Origin: JAVBPR01 sp031549485
GTDB taxonomy: Bacteria > Bacillota > Clostridia > Oscillospirales > Feifaniaceae
Length of the DNA: 64,000 nucleotides
Direction of reading: 5' to 3'
NCBI GenBank assembly: GCA_031549485.1
Contig: JAVBPR010000015.1
Coordinates: 76,394-140,393 of the forward strand
In this document: positions 1 to 8,227 of the stretch, piece after piece
How the letters are laid out: each line of letters starts with the position of its first letter
Numbering within the stretch: position 1 is the stretch's first letter
Made by a program: the position numbers and the translations under genes
Notes under the pieces: generated by a model
What the model saw: the letters and a program-made list of their open reading frames with translations, nothing else
Databases searched by the model: none
What the model was told of the DNA's origin: nothing

Positions 1-294
1 GAGGTAAACATCGTCGGGGGTAAGCTGTGCCTCAAAAGGGAAAATCCGTTTTGTAAGCCAGTCAGAGAGCGCCATGTTTTCGCCGTAACCGCGAAGTAAG
101 GACATGGCGCTGTGCGCGTGCGCGTTATAAAAAGCCGGAGATAACAGTTTCCCGGTTCCGTCGTATCGGCGGCCGAAATCCTCGGGAGGCGCGGTTTTTC
201 CGATGTATTTTATCGTGTTTCCGGAAATTCCGACAAACATATTTTTGGAAAGCTCAAAATTTTCGTTTATAACAAAAATATTTTCAAACAGCAT
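1..294 (-). CDS. mtaD: Amidohydrolase, MTA/SAH deaminase-like, N-terminal part (truncated by window edge)
   Basis: Only the first 98 codons lie in the window; the gene continues beyond base 1. It starts at an ATG (294) behind an A/G-rich site. The visible part has a short beta-sandwich lead, then NAHAHSAMSLLRGYGENM and DWLTKRIFPFEAQLT, the usual start of the metal-dependent barrel of 5-methylthioadenosine/S-adenosylhomocysteine deaminases; the HxH pair supplies metal ligands. In that family the enzyme deaminates MTA/SAH to the inosine forms in purine salvage. The substrate cannot be fixed without the rest, and a related chlorohydrolase or guanine deaminase is possible. It lies 44 bases downstream of the MerR gene on the same strand and may be co-transcribed. 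Confidence 0.75.
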   Translation of the reverse strand, partial: MLFENIFVINENFELSKNMFVGISGNTIKYIGKTAPPEDFGRRYDGTGKLLSPAFYNAHAHSAMSLLRGYGENMALSDWLTKRIFPFEAQLTPDDVYL

Positions 295-338
295 TTAACT
301 TTCCCTTTCGCGCATTTCTTTAAATTATATATCAATAC

Positions 339-1085
339 TTATTTTTTCTCAATATAATATAAAACCGCGTCGCGCAAAAACTGCGCGGTGCCGGGAACAT
401 CTTTGTCGTAGTATGCTTTAAACCGCTCGTCTTCGACATACATTTTAGCAAGGCCGGCGTGCGCTTCGGGGCTGTATTTGTCCCAGTAAAAGCAAAGCCA
501 TTTTTTGTGAAGCTCCGCCGCTTTTTGGGCAAGCGGGCTTGTAGGATCGCCTGTTTTGAAGGCGGCGGCGAGGGTTTCGGTCACCTCGTTTGTAAGCGCC
601 TCGATATTTTCATATTCCTCTTTTGTCATATTTTTCAGCTTGGCGTTGCTTTTGTCTATCTCGTCGTCGCCGTATTTTGCGCGAATCTCCGCACCGTATT
701 TTTCCTCGTTTTGTTTAATAAGATTTTCTTTGAAACCTTCAAATTTTTCTTTGTTATCCATAATTTCTCCTTTTATTGTTTTGTCGATATTTTTTAGAAG
801 AAGCTCGATTTGCTTTTTCCGATCCATCAGTTTTTCGCGGTGTTCCAAAAGTGCGGCGCCGCTTTCAAAATCCGCGCCGTTTATGATTTCCTTGATAATC
901 AGAAGCGACATTGAAAGCTCGCGGTAAAACATGATTTGCTGCAGGGTGCCGATATCCGCGTCCGAATAAAGGCGGTAGCCGTTGCTGTCGCTTCGTGTGG
1001 GGGACAAAAGACCTATTTGGTCGTAATGCCGAAGCGCCCTTGTGCTTAGCCCCGAGAGCTTTGCAAGCTCGTTTATAGTGTACAT
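339..1085 (-). CDS. MerR-family regulator with TipAS-type ligand domain
   Basis: 248 aa. Residues 2-70 form a MerR winged helix-turn-helix (YTINELAKLSGLSTRALRHY, then NGYRLYSDADI), followed by a coiled-coil linker to about 115. Residues about 125-245 look like the TipAS antibiotic-recognition domain (KWLCFYWDKYSPEAHAGLA, FKAYYDKDVPGTAQFL). Such proteins (TipAL, Mta, SkgA) twist overlong promoters into an active form when a hydrophobic or antibiotic ligand binds. The ATG at 1085 follows GGAGGTG. The promoter in front has the 19-bp spacer typical of MerR targets, so autoregulation is likely. The ligand is unknown; the downstream amidohydrolase is a possible regulon member. Confidence 0.9.
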   Translation of the reverse strand: MYTINELAKLSGLSTRALRHYDQIGLLSPTRSDSNGYRLYSDADIGTLQQIMFYRELSMSLLIIKEIINGADFESGAALLEHREKLMDRKKQIELLLKNIDKTIKGEIMDNKEKFEGFKENLIKQNEEKYGAEIRAKYGDDEIDKSNAKLKNMTKEEYENIEALTNEVTETLAAAFKTGDPTSPLAQKAAELHKKWLCFYWDKYSPEAHAGLAKMYVEDERFKAYYDKDVPGTAQFLRDAVLYYIEKK

Positions 1086-1106
1086 GTTTTCACCTCCTAC
1101 ATCTTG

Positions 1107-1137
1107 ATTGTAAACCTTAACGTAACGTCAATGTCAA
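1107..1137 (-). promoter_or_regulatory. MerR-type promoter/operator with 19-bp spacer
   Basis: On the minus strand TTGACA (1137-1132) and TACAAT (1112-1107) are 19 bp apart, 2 bp longer than normal. The spacer holds a 15-bp near-perfect dyad TTGACGTTACGTTAA (1131-1117) centred on one T. This is the classical layout at which MerR-family proteins act, directly upstream of the MerR gene itself. Confidence 0.8.
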
Positions 1138-1186
1138 GTGCTTTTTATGTTTTGTGAAAATAAAATTTGAAGGGGGTTTTAAATGA

Positions 1187-1215
1187 TTGACAAAAGGAGA
1201 TAATTATTCTAAACT
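1187..1215 (+). promoter_or_regulatory. Promoter of tRNA-Ala(CGC)
   Basis: TTGACA (1187-1192), 17-bp spacer, TAAACT (1210-1215). The expected start lies a few bases before the tRNA at 1230. Confidence 0.6.
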
Positions 1216-1229
1216 ATAAAAGCTGATAT

Positions 1230-1305
<76 letters not shown>

Positions 1306-1343
1306 AATAACAAACCTGCCTTTTGGCAGGTTTTGTTATTTTT
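1306..1343 (+). terminator. Rho-independent terminator after tRNA-Ala
   Basis: A long stem (AACAAACCTGCC / GGCAGGTTTTGTT) around TTTT, followed by a T run. It begins at the base after the tRNA CCA end. Confidence 0.85.
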
Positions 1344-1480
1344 ATGCGTAGAAGAGAGGAGCGAACTCGAAGCCATCCCTCGGCGGTTGCCGCGAAAGCG
1401 GCGAGCCGATGGGGGCGATAAGCAGAGCGGCCGTTCCGTGGCCGAAAATTTCTAAAATATACATTACAAGCGTACGATTA
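1344..1480. other. GC-rich non-coding spacer
   Basis: About 100 GC-rich bases unlike the AT-rich leaders nearby, with small dyads (GCCGCGAAAGCGGC; CGGCCGTTCCGTGGCCG) and no ribosome site or plausible reading frame. In style it resembles the repeat-bearing spacer after tRNA-Gly at 34.5-34.9 kb, but no long identity is visible by eye. Confidence 0.4.
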
Positions 1481-1489
1481 TGATATAAT
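1481..1489 (+). promoter_or_regulatory. Extended -10 promoter of the 7TM-LuxR gene
   Basis: TGATATAAT, a TGn-extended consensus -10 (TATAAT at 1484-1489), 34 bases before the start codon. No good -35 is visible, which is usual for extended -10 promoters. Confidence 0.55.
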
Positions 1490-1522
1490 GAAATTGATTT
1501 CAGACAAAGTGGGTGAAACGGA

Positions 1523-3055
1523 TTGTCACGAAAACGCGAGAAAATATATATTATTGTTTTTTTTGTCCTGATTTTAATTGTCTGGGCGATGTTTTCGCTT
1601 ATTCCCACCGAGCGGCCGACCGAACTTGAACCTGTAAACGGAGTTCGGGATTTGTCTGCGGAGGATTTTACAGATTCTTTGTTTCACATTGCCGACCGTT
1701 GGGAAAATTATCCCGAAAAACTTTATACACCGCAGGATTTTGGCTCCGGCACGGTAACCGAAGCGCCGCGGTATATTGCCGATTCCGAACTGCGTAAAAT
1801 ACAGTATGCAACGCACCGGCTCGGTCTTAAACTACCTCCCGCTGCCGTTTATGCGATGTCGCTTAAAAGCTCGGACTATGCCATGCGGATATTTATCGAC
1901 GGCAAAGAAATCGACAGCGTAGGTAATCCGGGGAGTTCGCGCGAAACTACGGTACCGCGAACAGGCGAGCGAATGTACACGTTTTACACCGACAGCGGCG
2001 ACGTTGAGATTATTGTGCAAACCGCCAACTTTGTCCATAAAGACAGCGGTTATCCGCCGGAATTTATTCTCGGTTTGCCGCAAAACATCCGCCATGCAGA
2101 GCAGCATAAAGACTTTAATGGCGCGCTGATTATCGGCTGCCTGCTCCTCACCTGCATTTATCATTTTGCGCTGTTTTTACTCAATCGCCGGCGCAAAGTC
2201 GTTCTCCTGTTTGCTATTTGCTGCCTTCTTTTTATCTTTTTAACAAATAAAATTATCCCGATGGCATGGCATGACTATAATTGGTTTTTTGCCCTAAGGT
2301 TTGAATATCTTGTGCATTTTCTTACATTTGGAATGGTGGCATATTTCTTATACACGCTTTACCCGAAGCTGTTTAATCGCTTTGTGATGCTGTGCTATTT
2401 TGGGATTGCCGCGTTTTACTGCGTCACCGCAATCGTCTTTGATTCAACTATATACACCCGCCTGCTTATCGGGTTTGATGCCGTTTCGGTCGCGCTTATG
2501 ATATATATCGTAGTGCTTCTTGCGTGGCAGGCAAGAGACGGGCAACTGCGCCATTTGCTGAGTTTTACCGGCATATTTGTGCTTTTCTTATTTGGGGTAA
2601 ACGATATTCTTTTTCATAATAATATCTTATTTATCGGACCTGTCGCGGGACAGATATTCACCGCGCCGCTCGGAATGCTCTTTTTTATCGTTTGCTATGC
2701 GCTTACAATTTCGGCCGAACTTCGGGACAGCGAGGAAGCGATAGAGCGCGCGAAACTGGAGATTGCAGAAGCCGAGGCGCGGTATACCGCGCTACAAGCG
2801 CAGCTGGCAAAAAGCGAGGGCAAAACCGAAAGACCGCGAATAAAACTTTCCGATTTCAACCTTTCCGAGAGGGAGACGAATGTCGCGCTGCTTATGATTG
2901 ACGGCAAGCAAAGAAAAGAAATTGCCGCGCTGCTCGTGCTCTCGATGGGAACGGTAAACACCTATTGCTCGCGTATTTACAAGAAGACAAATTGCAGCAG
3001 CCTTGCCGACCTTCTTCGCCTTTTGGGAATGAACGAGAAAATAGAAGAAAACTAA
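1523..3055 (+). CDS. Membrane-bound LuxR-type regulator with 7TM sensor domain
   Basis: 510 aa, TTG start behind GTGGGTG. Order: one membrane helix (about 8-26); an extracytoplasmic beta-rich domain (about 30-195) like the ligand domain of 7TMR-DISM proteins; seven membrane helices (about 198-398); a charged coiled coil (about 399-432); and a C-terminal LuxR/GerE helix-turn-helix (about 438-505, FNLSERETNVALLMIDGKQR, MGTVNTYCSRIYKKTNCSS). No kinase, receiver or cyclase domain is present, so it would be a one-component regulator acting from the membrane. The next gene encodes a free HTH similar to this one, and a giant surface protein follows. The stimulus is unknown; control of the surface protein is inferred from position. 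Confidence 0.85.
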   Translation: MSRKREKIYIIVFFVLILIVWAMFSLIPTERPTELEPVNGVRDLSAEDFTDSLFHIADRWENYPEKLYTPQDFGSGTVTEAPRYIADSELRKIQYATHRLGLKLPPAAVYAMSLKSSDYAMRIFIDGKEIDSVGNPGSSRETTVPRTGERMYTFYTDSGDVEIIVQTANFVHKDSGYPPEFILGLPQNIRHAEQHKDFNGALIIGCLLLTCIYHFALFLLNRRRKVVLLFAICCLLFIFLTNKIIPMAWHDYNWFFALRFEYLVHFLTFGMVAYFLYTLYPKLFNRFVMLCYFGIAAFYCVTAIVFDSTIYTRLLIGFDAVSVALMIYIVVLLAWQARDGQLRHLLSFTGIFVLFLFGVNDILFHNNILFIGPVAGQIFTAPLGMLFFIVCYALTISAELRDSEEAIERAKLEIAEAEARYTALQAQLAKSEGKTERPRIKLSDFNLSERETNVALLMIDGKQRKEIAALLVLSMGTVNTYCSRIYKKTNCSSLADLLRLLGMNEKIEEN

Positions 3056-3098
3056 AAAATATTTTCGGAAAAATCCGCAAAGCCGCGGTAAAATCGCG

Positions 3099-3129
3099 CT
3101 CTGTCATTGCCGCAAATGACATGACAGAG
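3099..3129 (+). promoter_or_regulatory. Inverted repeat in the leader of the HTH/surface-protein unit
   Basis: CTCTGTCAT (3099-3107) and ATGACAGAG (3121-3129) are perfect 9-bp inverted arms around a 13-base loop. It lies between the 7TM-LuxR stop and the terminator hairpin at 3148. It could be an RNA stem competing with that hairpin, or a protein-binding dyad. Confidence 0.45.
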
Positions 3130-3147
3130 ACCTAAATATGTGTTACA

Positions 3148-3180
3148 AAGAAGCTGTATTAATATACAGCTTCTTTTTTT
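3148..3180 (+). terminator. Terminator or attenuator hairpin abutting the next start codon
   Basis: A perfect 12-bp stem AAGAAGCTGTAT / ATACAGCTTCTT around TAAT, followed by seven T. The T run ends at 3180 and an ATG of the next gene begins at 3182, so any transcript of that gene starting upstream must cross this hairpin. Confidence 0.85.
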
Positions 3181-3181
3181 G

Positions 3182-3436
3182 ATGATGGAGGTGAGAAAAA
3201 TAACGCTGAGATACAACAAAGAAAGAGATGAACTCGGGCTTCTTTTGCAGGACCGTGAGGTTATGGAGCATCTGCTTGCCTTGCAAAGCCGTGCGGCAAT
3301 ATCGAAGGCGCTTAATATGCCTCTCGGCTCGGTCAACGAAAGCTGCTCGCGCATTTACAAAACTCTTGAATGCCACAGCGTGGCCGAACTCATAATAAAA
3401 TACAAAAATCAAATCCAAACGGAGGAAGAGATATGA
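3182..3436 (+). CDS. Orphan LuxR-type HTH protein
   Basis: 84 aa if begun at the first ATG (3182). It is essentially one LuxR/GerE-like helix-turn-helix (SRAAISKALNMPLGSVNESC then SRIYKTLECHSVAELIIKY), clearly related to the HTH of the 7TM regulator upstream (shared CSRIYK and S-x-A-[DE]-L). No sensor domain. The start is uncertain: ATG at 3182 and 3185 have no ribosome site before them, while GGAGGTGAG lies inside the frame at 3187-3195, with GTG at 3191. Its TGA overlaps the ATG of the surface-protein gene (ATGA at 3433-3436), so the two are translationally coupled. Likely a DNA-binding partner or antagonist of the 7TM protein; this is inference. Confidence 0.75.
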   Translation: MMEVRKITLRYNKERDELGLLLQDREVMEHLLALQSRAAISKALNMPLGSVNESCSRIYKTLECHSVAELIIKYKNQIQTEEEI

Positions 3437-6400
3437 GAAAAACTAAACTGGGTAAAAAAATAATTTCGCTTGCCATTTGCGTGGTAATGGTGTTTGCGTT
3501 GCTGCCTGTTATGCCTTTGCAGGCGTCGGCGGCAGTATTCAGCGACACAGACGGCCACTGGGCAGAAAAAGTAATCAATATGTGCAACGATTACGGAATA
3601 ATAAATGGTTACGAGGGAAGCGCCCGCCCGGATGATCCCGTTTCGGTTGCCGAATTCTGTGCGATGACAAACCGTGCATTCGGATATGTGGCTACCGAAG
3701 GGGCGTTGGAATTTACCGATGTCCTTGACAGCGCGTGGTATGCAAAAGATATTAAAATCGCTTCGGCGATGGGCTATTTGCAGGGGCACGGCGACGGCAC
3801 GGTCGGACCGGAAACCATAATCTCGCGCGAGCGCGTTTTTACAATGCTTTCAAGGATTTACCGTTTGGATGAAGACCCGGCTGAAAAAACCGGTTTTACT
3901 GACGACTCTAATATTTCCTCGTGGGCAAGGGGCGCTCTCGCCGCCATGACCGACGCCGGATATATTAATGGAAACGATAATAAGATAATGCCGAAAGAAC
4001 CGCTAAAGCGCGGTGAATTGGCGCAAGCGCTCTCCAATCTTTTCGGCGAAATCATCGACGAAGACATTTACAGCGCAAAAGAATTTAAGAATCTCACCGT
4101 TCGCAAGGGCGATATCACCATTTCAAACGCCACGGTAAACGGCGATTTTTATGTTACTGCAGGCGTAAACAGCCTTACCATGAAGAATGTCGCCGTTAAC
4201 GGGCGGGTTATTCTTGAAGGGGCAAATCTTATAGCGGAAAATAGTAAAATAAAAGCAATAATAGTCGTCGATTCGCCGCTCTCATTAGCCAAAAAGTTTG
4301 GTTTGTTAGATACTGAAGTTGAAAAAGCCATCTTAAATAATACAACGGAAATTTCCGGTAGCGGTGCAATTCATGTTATATATAATCATGCCGAGGGGGT
4401 TTCGATCTCCGAAGGAATTAATGTTGATCCAAATAAAATTGCTACCGATAAAGGCAAAAAACTGACTATCGGCGGAAAGACATATATCGGTAACGGCATT
4501 AAATCAATCCCTGTGGACGACGAAAATTCAGGAAATGGCGACGACGGAACTGCCGGCGGCTCCCCGACAGTTCAGTACACCGTTTCTTTTGACACGTCGG
4601 GAGGAACGATAATAGAAAGCCAGTATATTTTCGCCGGAAATCTTGCGGCAAAACCGCCGGCCAATCCGACAAAATCGGGTTACGCTTTTGTAGGTTGGTA
4701 TAACGACCCGGTCGGCGGAAGCGAATTCAACTTTGACTGGCCGATAAATGGCAATACAACCGTTTATGCGAGGTGGTCGGCATATACAATAACGCCGTCT
4801 GCGTCAAATATTGCATACGGTCAATCGCTGGCAAGCAGTACTATTATGCCGACAACGGCAACCCTTATTGTAGGCGGAGCGACAATTCCGGGAGCGTGGG
4901 CATGGGATGAAAATACCATTATGCCGGCGGCGGGAACGCATACTTACGCCGCGACATATACTCCTTCCGATACAGCCTATGCGCCGACAAAGCATAACGT
5001 TTCTGTAATTGTAGATAAAAAGGTTATCACTGCGATAAACGGAATAACCGGAGTAAATAAAGTGTACAACGGATTGACGACGGCGGATGTAAATGTAAGC
5101 GCGGCGACCTCGCCGGATACTTTATCGGGAGATTATTTTGCGATTACAGGCGGCGCTGGAACTTTCGCCGATAAAAACGTAGGTACCGGGAAAACGGTCG
5201 CCGTCACGCAGGGTAGCATAGCTCTTGATACCGAAACGGCGCAAAACTACCAGCTCGGGCCGACGATAACCTTTAATGCGGCAACCGCAAATATCACGCC
5301 AAAAGCGATAACCGATATTACAGGGCTTACTTTCACCGGCAAAGAATATGACGGAACAACGGCCGGAACGACAACCGGAACAGGAATCGGCAGCGCGAGC
5401 GCGGTTCTCGCCGGAGTTATAACGGGCGATACGGTTGGGGTAACCGCTACGACAGCGGCATACGCCGATCAAAACGCGGGAACAGGCAAAAACGTAGCTT
5501 TTTCCGGCTTCACGCTTACGGGAGCGGATGCGGGCAACTATTCGGTGACACCGACCTCGGTGACGCTTGCTGCCGGAACAATAACTAAAAAAACAATTAA
5601 TACTATAAACGGAATAACCGGGGTAAATAAAGTATATGACGGGCAAACGACAGCGGCGGTAAATGTAAGCGCGGCGACCTCGCCCGATATAATAAGCGGC
5701 GATAACTTTGCGATTACCGGCGGTACAGGAACTTTTGCCAATAAAAATGGCGGAACAGGAAAGGCGATAACCTGCACGCAGGGAAGCGTCGCGCTTGATT
5801 CCGGAACAGCGCAGAATTATCAGCTCGGAACGACAATTACCTTTGGCGTTGTAACCGCAAATATCACGGCAAAAGCGATAACCGATATTACAGGGCTTAC
5901 TTTCACCGGCAAAGAATATGACGGGACAACGGCCGGAACGACAAACGGAACAGGAATCGATAGCGCGAGCGCGGTTCTCACCGGAGTTATAACGGGCGAT
6001 ACGGTTGGGGTAACCGCTACGACAGCGGTTTACGCCGATAAAAACGCGGGAACAGGCAAAAACGTTATTTTTTCCGGCTTTACGCTTACGGGAGCGGAGG
6101 CGGGCAACTATTCGGTAACGCCGACCTCGGTGACGCTTGCTGCAGGAACAATAACGAGAAAAGCGATTACAATAAATGATTCTTTGATAAGTATTTTAGG
6201 TCAGAAAAAACTTATCTTTAATCCGCTTATAGATGTAGACGGAACAACTTATAGGACGGTCAAAATTCAAAACAGCGCGCTTCTCGGGACCGACACACTT
6301 GCCGCCGGCGATTTCAAGGTGAAAAATGCGGCGGGCGAAGCAACGGCAGCCGCGCTTTCATGGAGTAGCAACGCTTTCACGGTAAAAGCAATATACGATA

Positions 6401-7527
6401 CGGCGGCAACAGGGGAAACCGATTTGACCTTCTCGGTCGATTCTACAAACTATACTTCGCCTGAGATAACGGTTGATATGAAATTTACAGACGGAACCGA
6501 AACAAACCCGATTGTTGTAAATCAAAACAATATTACCGCGTTCAACGCTTACGCGAAATCTGCAGCAGGGCTTGGGCTGTTCTATATCCAGGAGGAAGAC
6601 ATTGTCCTTGCGGCTCCGACGGAAGGCGGTTCAAACTGGGATCCGATCGGTCGCGGTGTTGGTACTACTGAATTCACAGGAAAATATGACGGCAACTTCA
6701 AGACAATCACAGGGATGACAATAAATAAGCCGGGTACCGATTCGGTGGGAATGTTCGGAGTAACACTTTTTGGAGGAGTGTATAATTTAGGTCTATTAGA
6801 TGTAGATATTACAGGAAATCAATTTGTGGGCGGTATTGCCGGCGAGAGTATAGGCCATTTTTTTGTAAGTCCCTCTTTTATTGATACCGTCAGAAACTGT
6901 TACGTTACCGGAAGTGTCAAAGGTTCTTATCTTGTAGGAGGTATAGCAGGCAGGTCAAACGGAACGGCGAGGATTCTTAACTGCTATAGCGAAGCTGTGG
7001 TAGAATCGCAAGCCGGCACGGTTGGCGGCATCACAGGCTCAATAACCGGAAGCAAAGTGGAAAATTGCTACAGCGCAGGTGAAGTAAAAGGGATGCGCAC
7101 CAATGCTACTGCGATATCAGGCGGAATAGCGGGAAGTTCAAATAAAGATATAATTAATTGTTTCTCTACGGCATCGGTATACAGCGGCAAAGATAATGTC
7201 GGTGGCATTGTAGGAAAATATTACGGCGGTACCGATGGCATTGTAAAACGATGCGTCGCGCTCAATTCGGATAAATTCACCTGTTTAAATCCGACTGAGG
7301 TCGGTGCGGTAATAGGCTGGCATGATGGCGGAGCGTTCGAGGAAATATTCTCTATTCCCGGTTGCACCGCGCTTGATGCGGGCAAAAACGGAACAGAGGT
7401 AACTCTTGCGGCAACACAGGTTCAATCGTGGTGGAGCGGCACGGCGAACTTCGCTTTCGGCACGACCGACGCGGCTCCCTGGAAGTGGGATACAACGCTT
7501 CTGCATCCGGTTCTTTACTGGCAATAA
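3433..7527 (+). CDS. Large SLH-domain surface protein with MBG/YDG and GLUG repeats
   Basis: 1364 aa; ATG 3433 follows GGAGGAAGAG. Signal peptide (about 1-33, cut after ASA), then three SLH domains (about 35-208; FSDTDGHWAEKVI, FTDVLDSAWYAKDI, FTDDSNISSWARGAL) that anchor proteins to wall polysaccharide. Next a short parallel-beta stretch (about 215-300), a Listeria-Bacteroides/InlB-type repeat (about 380-450, ending GWYNDPVGGSEFNFDW), two 190-residue units each holding two YDG/MBG-like Ig-fold modules (about 530-908), an X2-like Ig domain (about 910-1019) and about four GLUG repeats (about 1130-1276, GGIAGRSNG, GGITGSITG, NCYSEA). It would be a long stalk on the cell surface, probably adhesive or structural. 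The coupled HTH gene and the 7TM regulator upstream are its probable controllers. A shared terminator with the TetR gene follows. Confidence 0.9.
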   Translation: MRKTKLGKKIISLAICVVMVFALLPVMPLQASAAVFSDTDGHWAEKVINMCNDYGIINGYEGSARPDDPVSVAEFCAMTNRAFGYVATEGALEFTDVLDSAWYAKDIKIASAMGYLQGHGDGTVGPETIISRERVFTMLSRIYRLDEDPAEKTGFTDDSNISSWARGALAAMTDAGYINGNDNKIMPKEPLKRGELAQALSNLFGEIIDEDIYSAKEFKNLTVRKGDITISNATVNGDFYVTAGVNSLTMKNVAVNGRVILEGANLIAENSKIKAIIVVDSPLSLAKKFGLLDTEVEKAILNNTTEISGSGAIHVIYNHAEGVSISEGINVDPNKIATDKGKKLTIGGKTYIGNGIKSIPVDDENSGNGDDGTAGGSPTVQYTVSFDTSGGTIIESQYIFAGNLAAKPPANPTKSGYAFVGWYNDPVGGSEFNFDWPINGNTTVYARWSAYTITPSASNIAYGQSLASSTIMPTTATLIVGGATIPGAWAWDENTIMPAAGTHTYAATYTPSDTAYAPTKHNVSVIVDKKVITAINGITGVNKVYNGLTTADVNVSAATSPDTLSGDYFAITGGAGTFADKNVGTGKTVAVTQGSIALDTETAQNYQLGPTITFNAATANITPKAITDITGLTFTGKEYDGTTAGTTTGTGIGSASAVLAGVITGDTVGVTATTAAYADQNAGTGKNVAFSGFTLTGADAGNYSVTPTSVTLAAGTITKKTINTINGITGVNKVYDGQTTAAVNVSAATSPDIISGDNFAITGGTGTFANKNGGTGKAITCTQGSVALDSGTAQNYQLGTTITFGVVTANITAKAITDITGLTFTGKEYDGTTAGTTNGTGIDSASAVLTGVITGDTVGVTATTAVYADKNAGTGKNVIFSGFTLTGAEAGNYSVTPTSVTLAAGTITRKAITINDSLISILGQKKLIFNPLIDVDGTTYRTVKIQNSALLGTDTLAAGDFKVKNAAGEATAAALSWSSNAFTVKAIYDTAATGETDLTFSVDSTNYTSPEITVDMKFTDGTETNPIVVNQNNITAFNAYAKSAAGLGLFYIQEEDIVLAAPTEGGSNWDPIGRGVGTTEFTGKYDGNFKTITGMTINKPGTDSVGMFGVTLFGGVYNLGLLDVDITGNQFVGGIAGESIGHFFVSPSFIDTVRNCYVTGSVKGSYLVGGIAGRSNGTARILNCYSEAVVESQAGTVGGITGSITGSKVENCYSAGEVKGMRTNATAISGGIAGSSNKDIINCFSTASVYSGKDNVGGIVGKYYGGTDGIVKRCVALNSDKFTCLNPTEVGAVIGWHDGGAFEEIFSIPGCTALDAGKNGTEVTLAATQVQSWWSGTANFAFGTTDAAPWKWDTTLLHPVLYWQ
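5021..6160 (+). repeat. Tandem duplication of 570 bp inside the surface-protein gene
   Basis: Two in-frame copies with a period of 570 bp (190 codons): ATAAACGGAATAACCGG begins at 5035 and again at 5605, and ACCGATATTACAGGGCTTAC at 5311 and 5881. Each unit carries two YDG-type modules. The copies differ by scattered substitutions, so the duplication is not brand new. Confidence 0.9.
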
Positions 7528-7573
7528 GTTTTTTAAGGCAAAAATAAATTAGTAATAATCATCGAAATAAAAT

Positions 7574-7607
7574 AAAAAGACCGGGGAATTTTCCCTGGTC
7601 TTTTTTT
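7574..7607. terminator. Bidirectional terminator between surface protein and TetR gene
   Basis: AAAAAGACC-GGGGAA / TTCCCTGGTCTTTTT stem with a T run on either strand, between two converging genes. Confidence 0.85.
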
Positions 7608-7615
7608 GCCCGAAA

Positions 7616-8194
7616 TTATTTTGACAAAACGGCGGCTCCGCTTGTAAGGATTTGCTCCGCAAGGGCGGCCATCTCCGCCGGGGATTCTTTTCGTCCGCCG
7701 TCAAGCCAGGACTGAAGAATGCCGATAAACCCCGAAGCGATAAAAGAAAAATAGTATTCAAAATGCTTGCTTTTTTCTTTTTTGTTTGATTTCAGCCAGT
7801 CTTTAAAAATCTGCTCGCGAACAAGGGCTTTAAATTTTTCAACAAAAGCGATATCGCCGTTTTTGCCCAAAATTGCATGTGCAAAATCGGCGTATTTATC
7901 GATAAATTTAAAAATTTCGCCCGAAATTAAAAAAGGGTATGAAAAGCCGGTGCCAAAAGAAAGTTTTGAAAAAAGCTCCAAAAATTCGTTGATGATTTCT
8001 TCCTCCGCCTTTTCAAGCAGGTCATAAACATCTTTATAATGCAGATAAAAAGTGCCGCGGTTTATGTCCACAAGGTCGGAAAGCTCGCGAACCGAAATAT
8101 TTTTTATGCTTTTTTCGCGCATAAGGGTTGTAAGGCCGTGAAGAAGCAGCGCTTTTGTTTTGCGGACGCGGCGGTCCTGTGATTTATTTTCCAT
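7616..8194 (-). CDS. TetR-family repressor
   Basis: 192 aa. The N-terminal HTH (about 10-55) includes VRELSDLVDINRGTFYLHY; the C-terminal half matches the TetR_C_8 type seen in clostridial regulators. The ATG at 8194 follows GGAGG; an upstream in-frame ATG would add residues outside the family. Divergent from the MMPL exporter gene, with a 16-bp sequence repeated in inverted orientation around that promoter, so it very probably represses the exporter. Ligand unknown; TetR neighbours of exporters usually sense the exported compound. Confidence 0.9.
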   Translation of the reverse strand: MENKSQDRRVRKTKALLLHGLTTLMREKSIKNISVRELSDLVDINRGTFYLHYKDVYDLLEKAEEEIINEFLELFSKLSFGTGFSYPFLISGEIFKFIDKYADFAHAILGKNGDIAFVEKFKALVREQIFKDWLKSNKKEKSKHFEYYFSFIASGFIGILQSWLDGGRKESPAEMAALAEQILTSGAAVLSK

Positions 8195-8227
8195 ATTTCC
8201 TCCGAAAATCAACATGAAGCAAAGCGT

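Noticed and set aside
1342..1455. Small genes in the GC-rich spacer after tRNA-Ala
   Set aside because: Open frames on both strands there lack ribosome sites and recognisable products and run through tRNA or promoter sequence.
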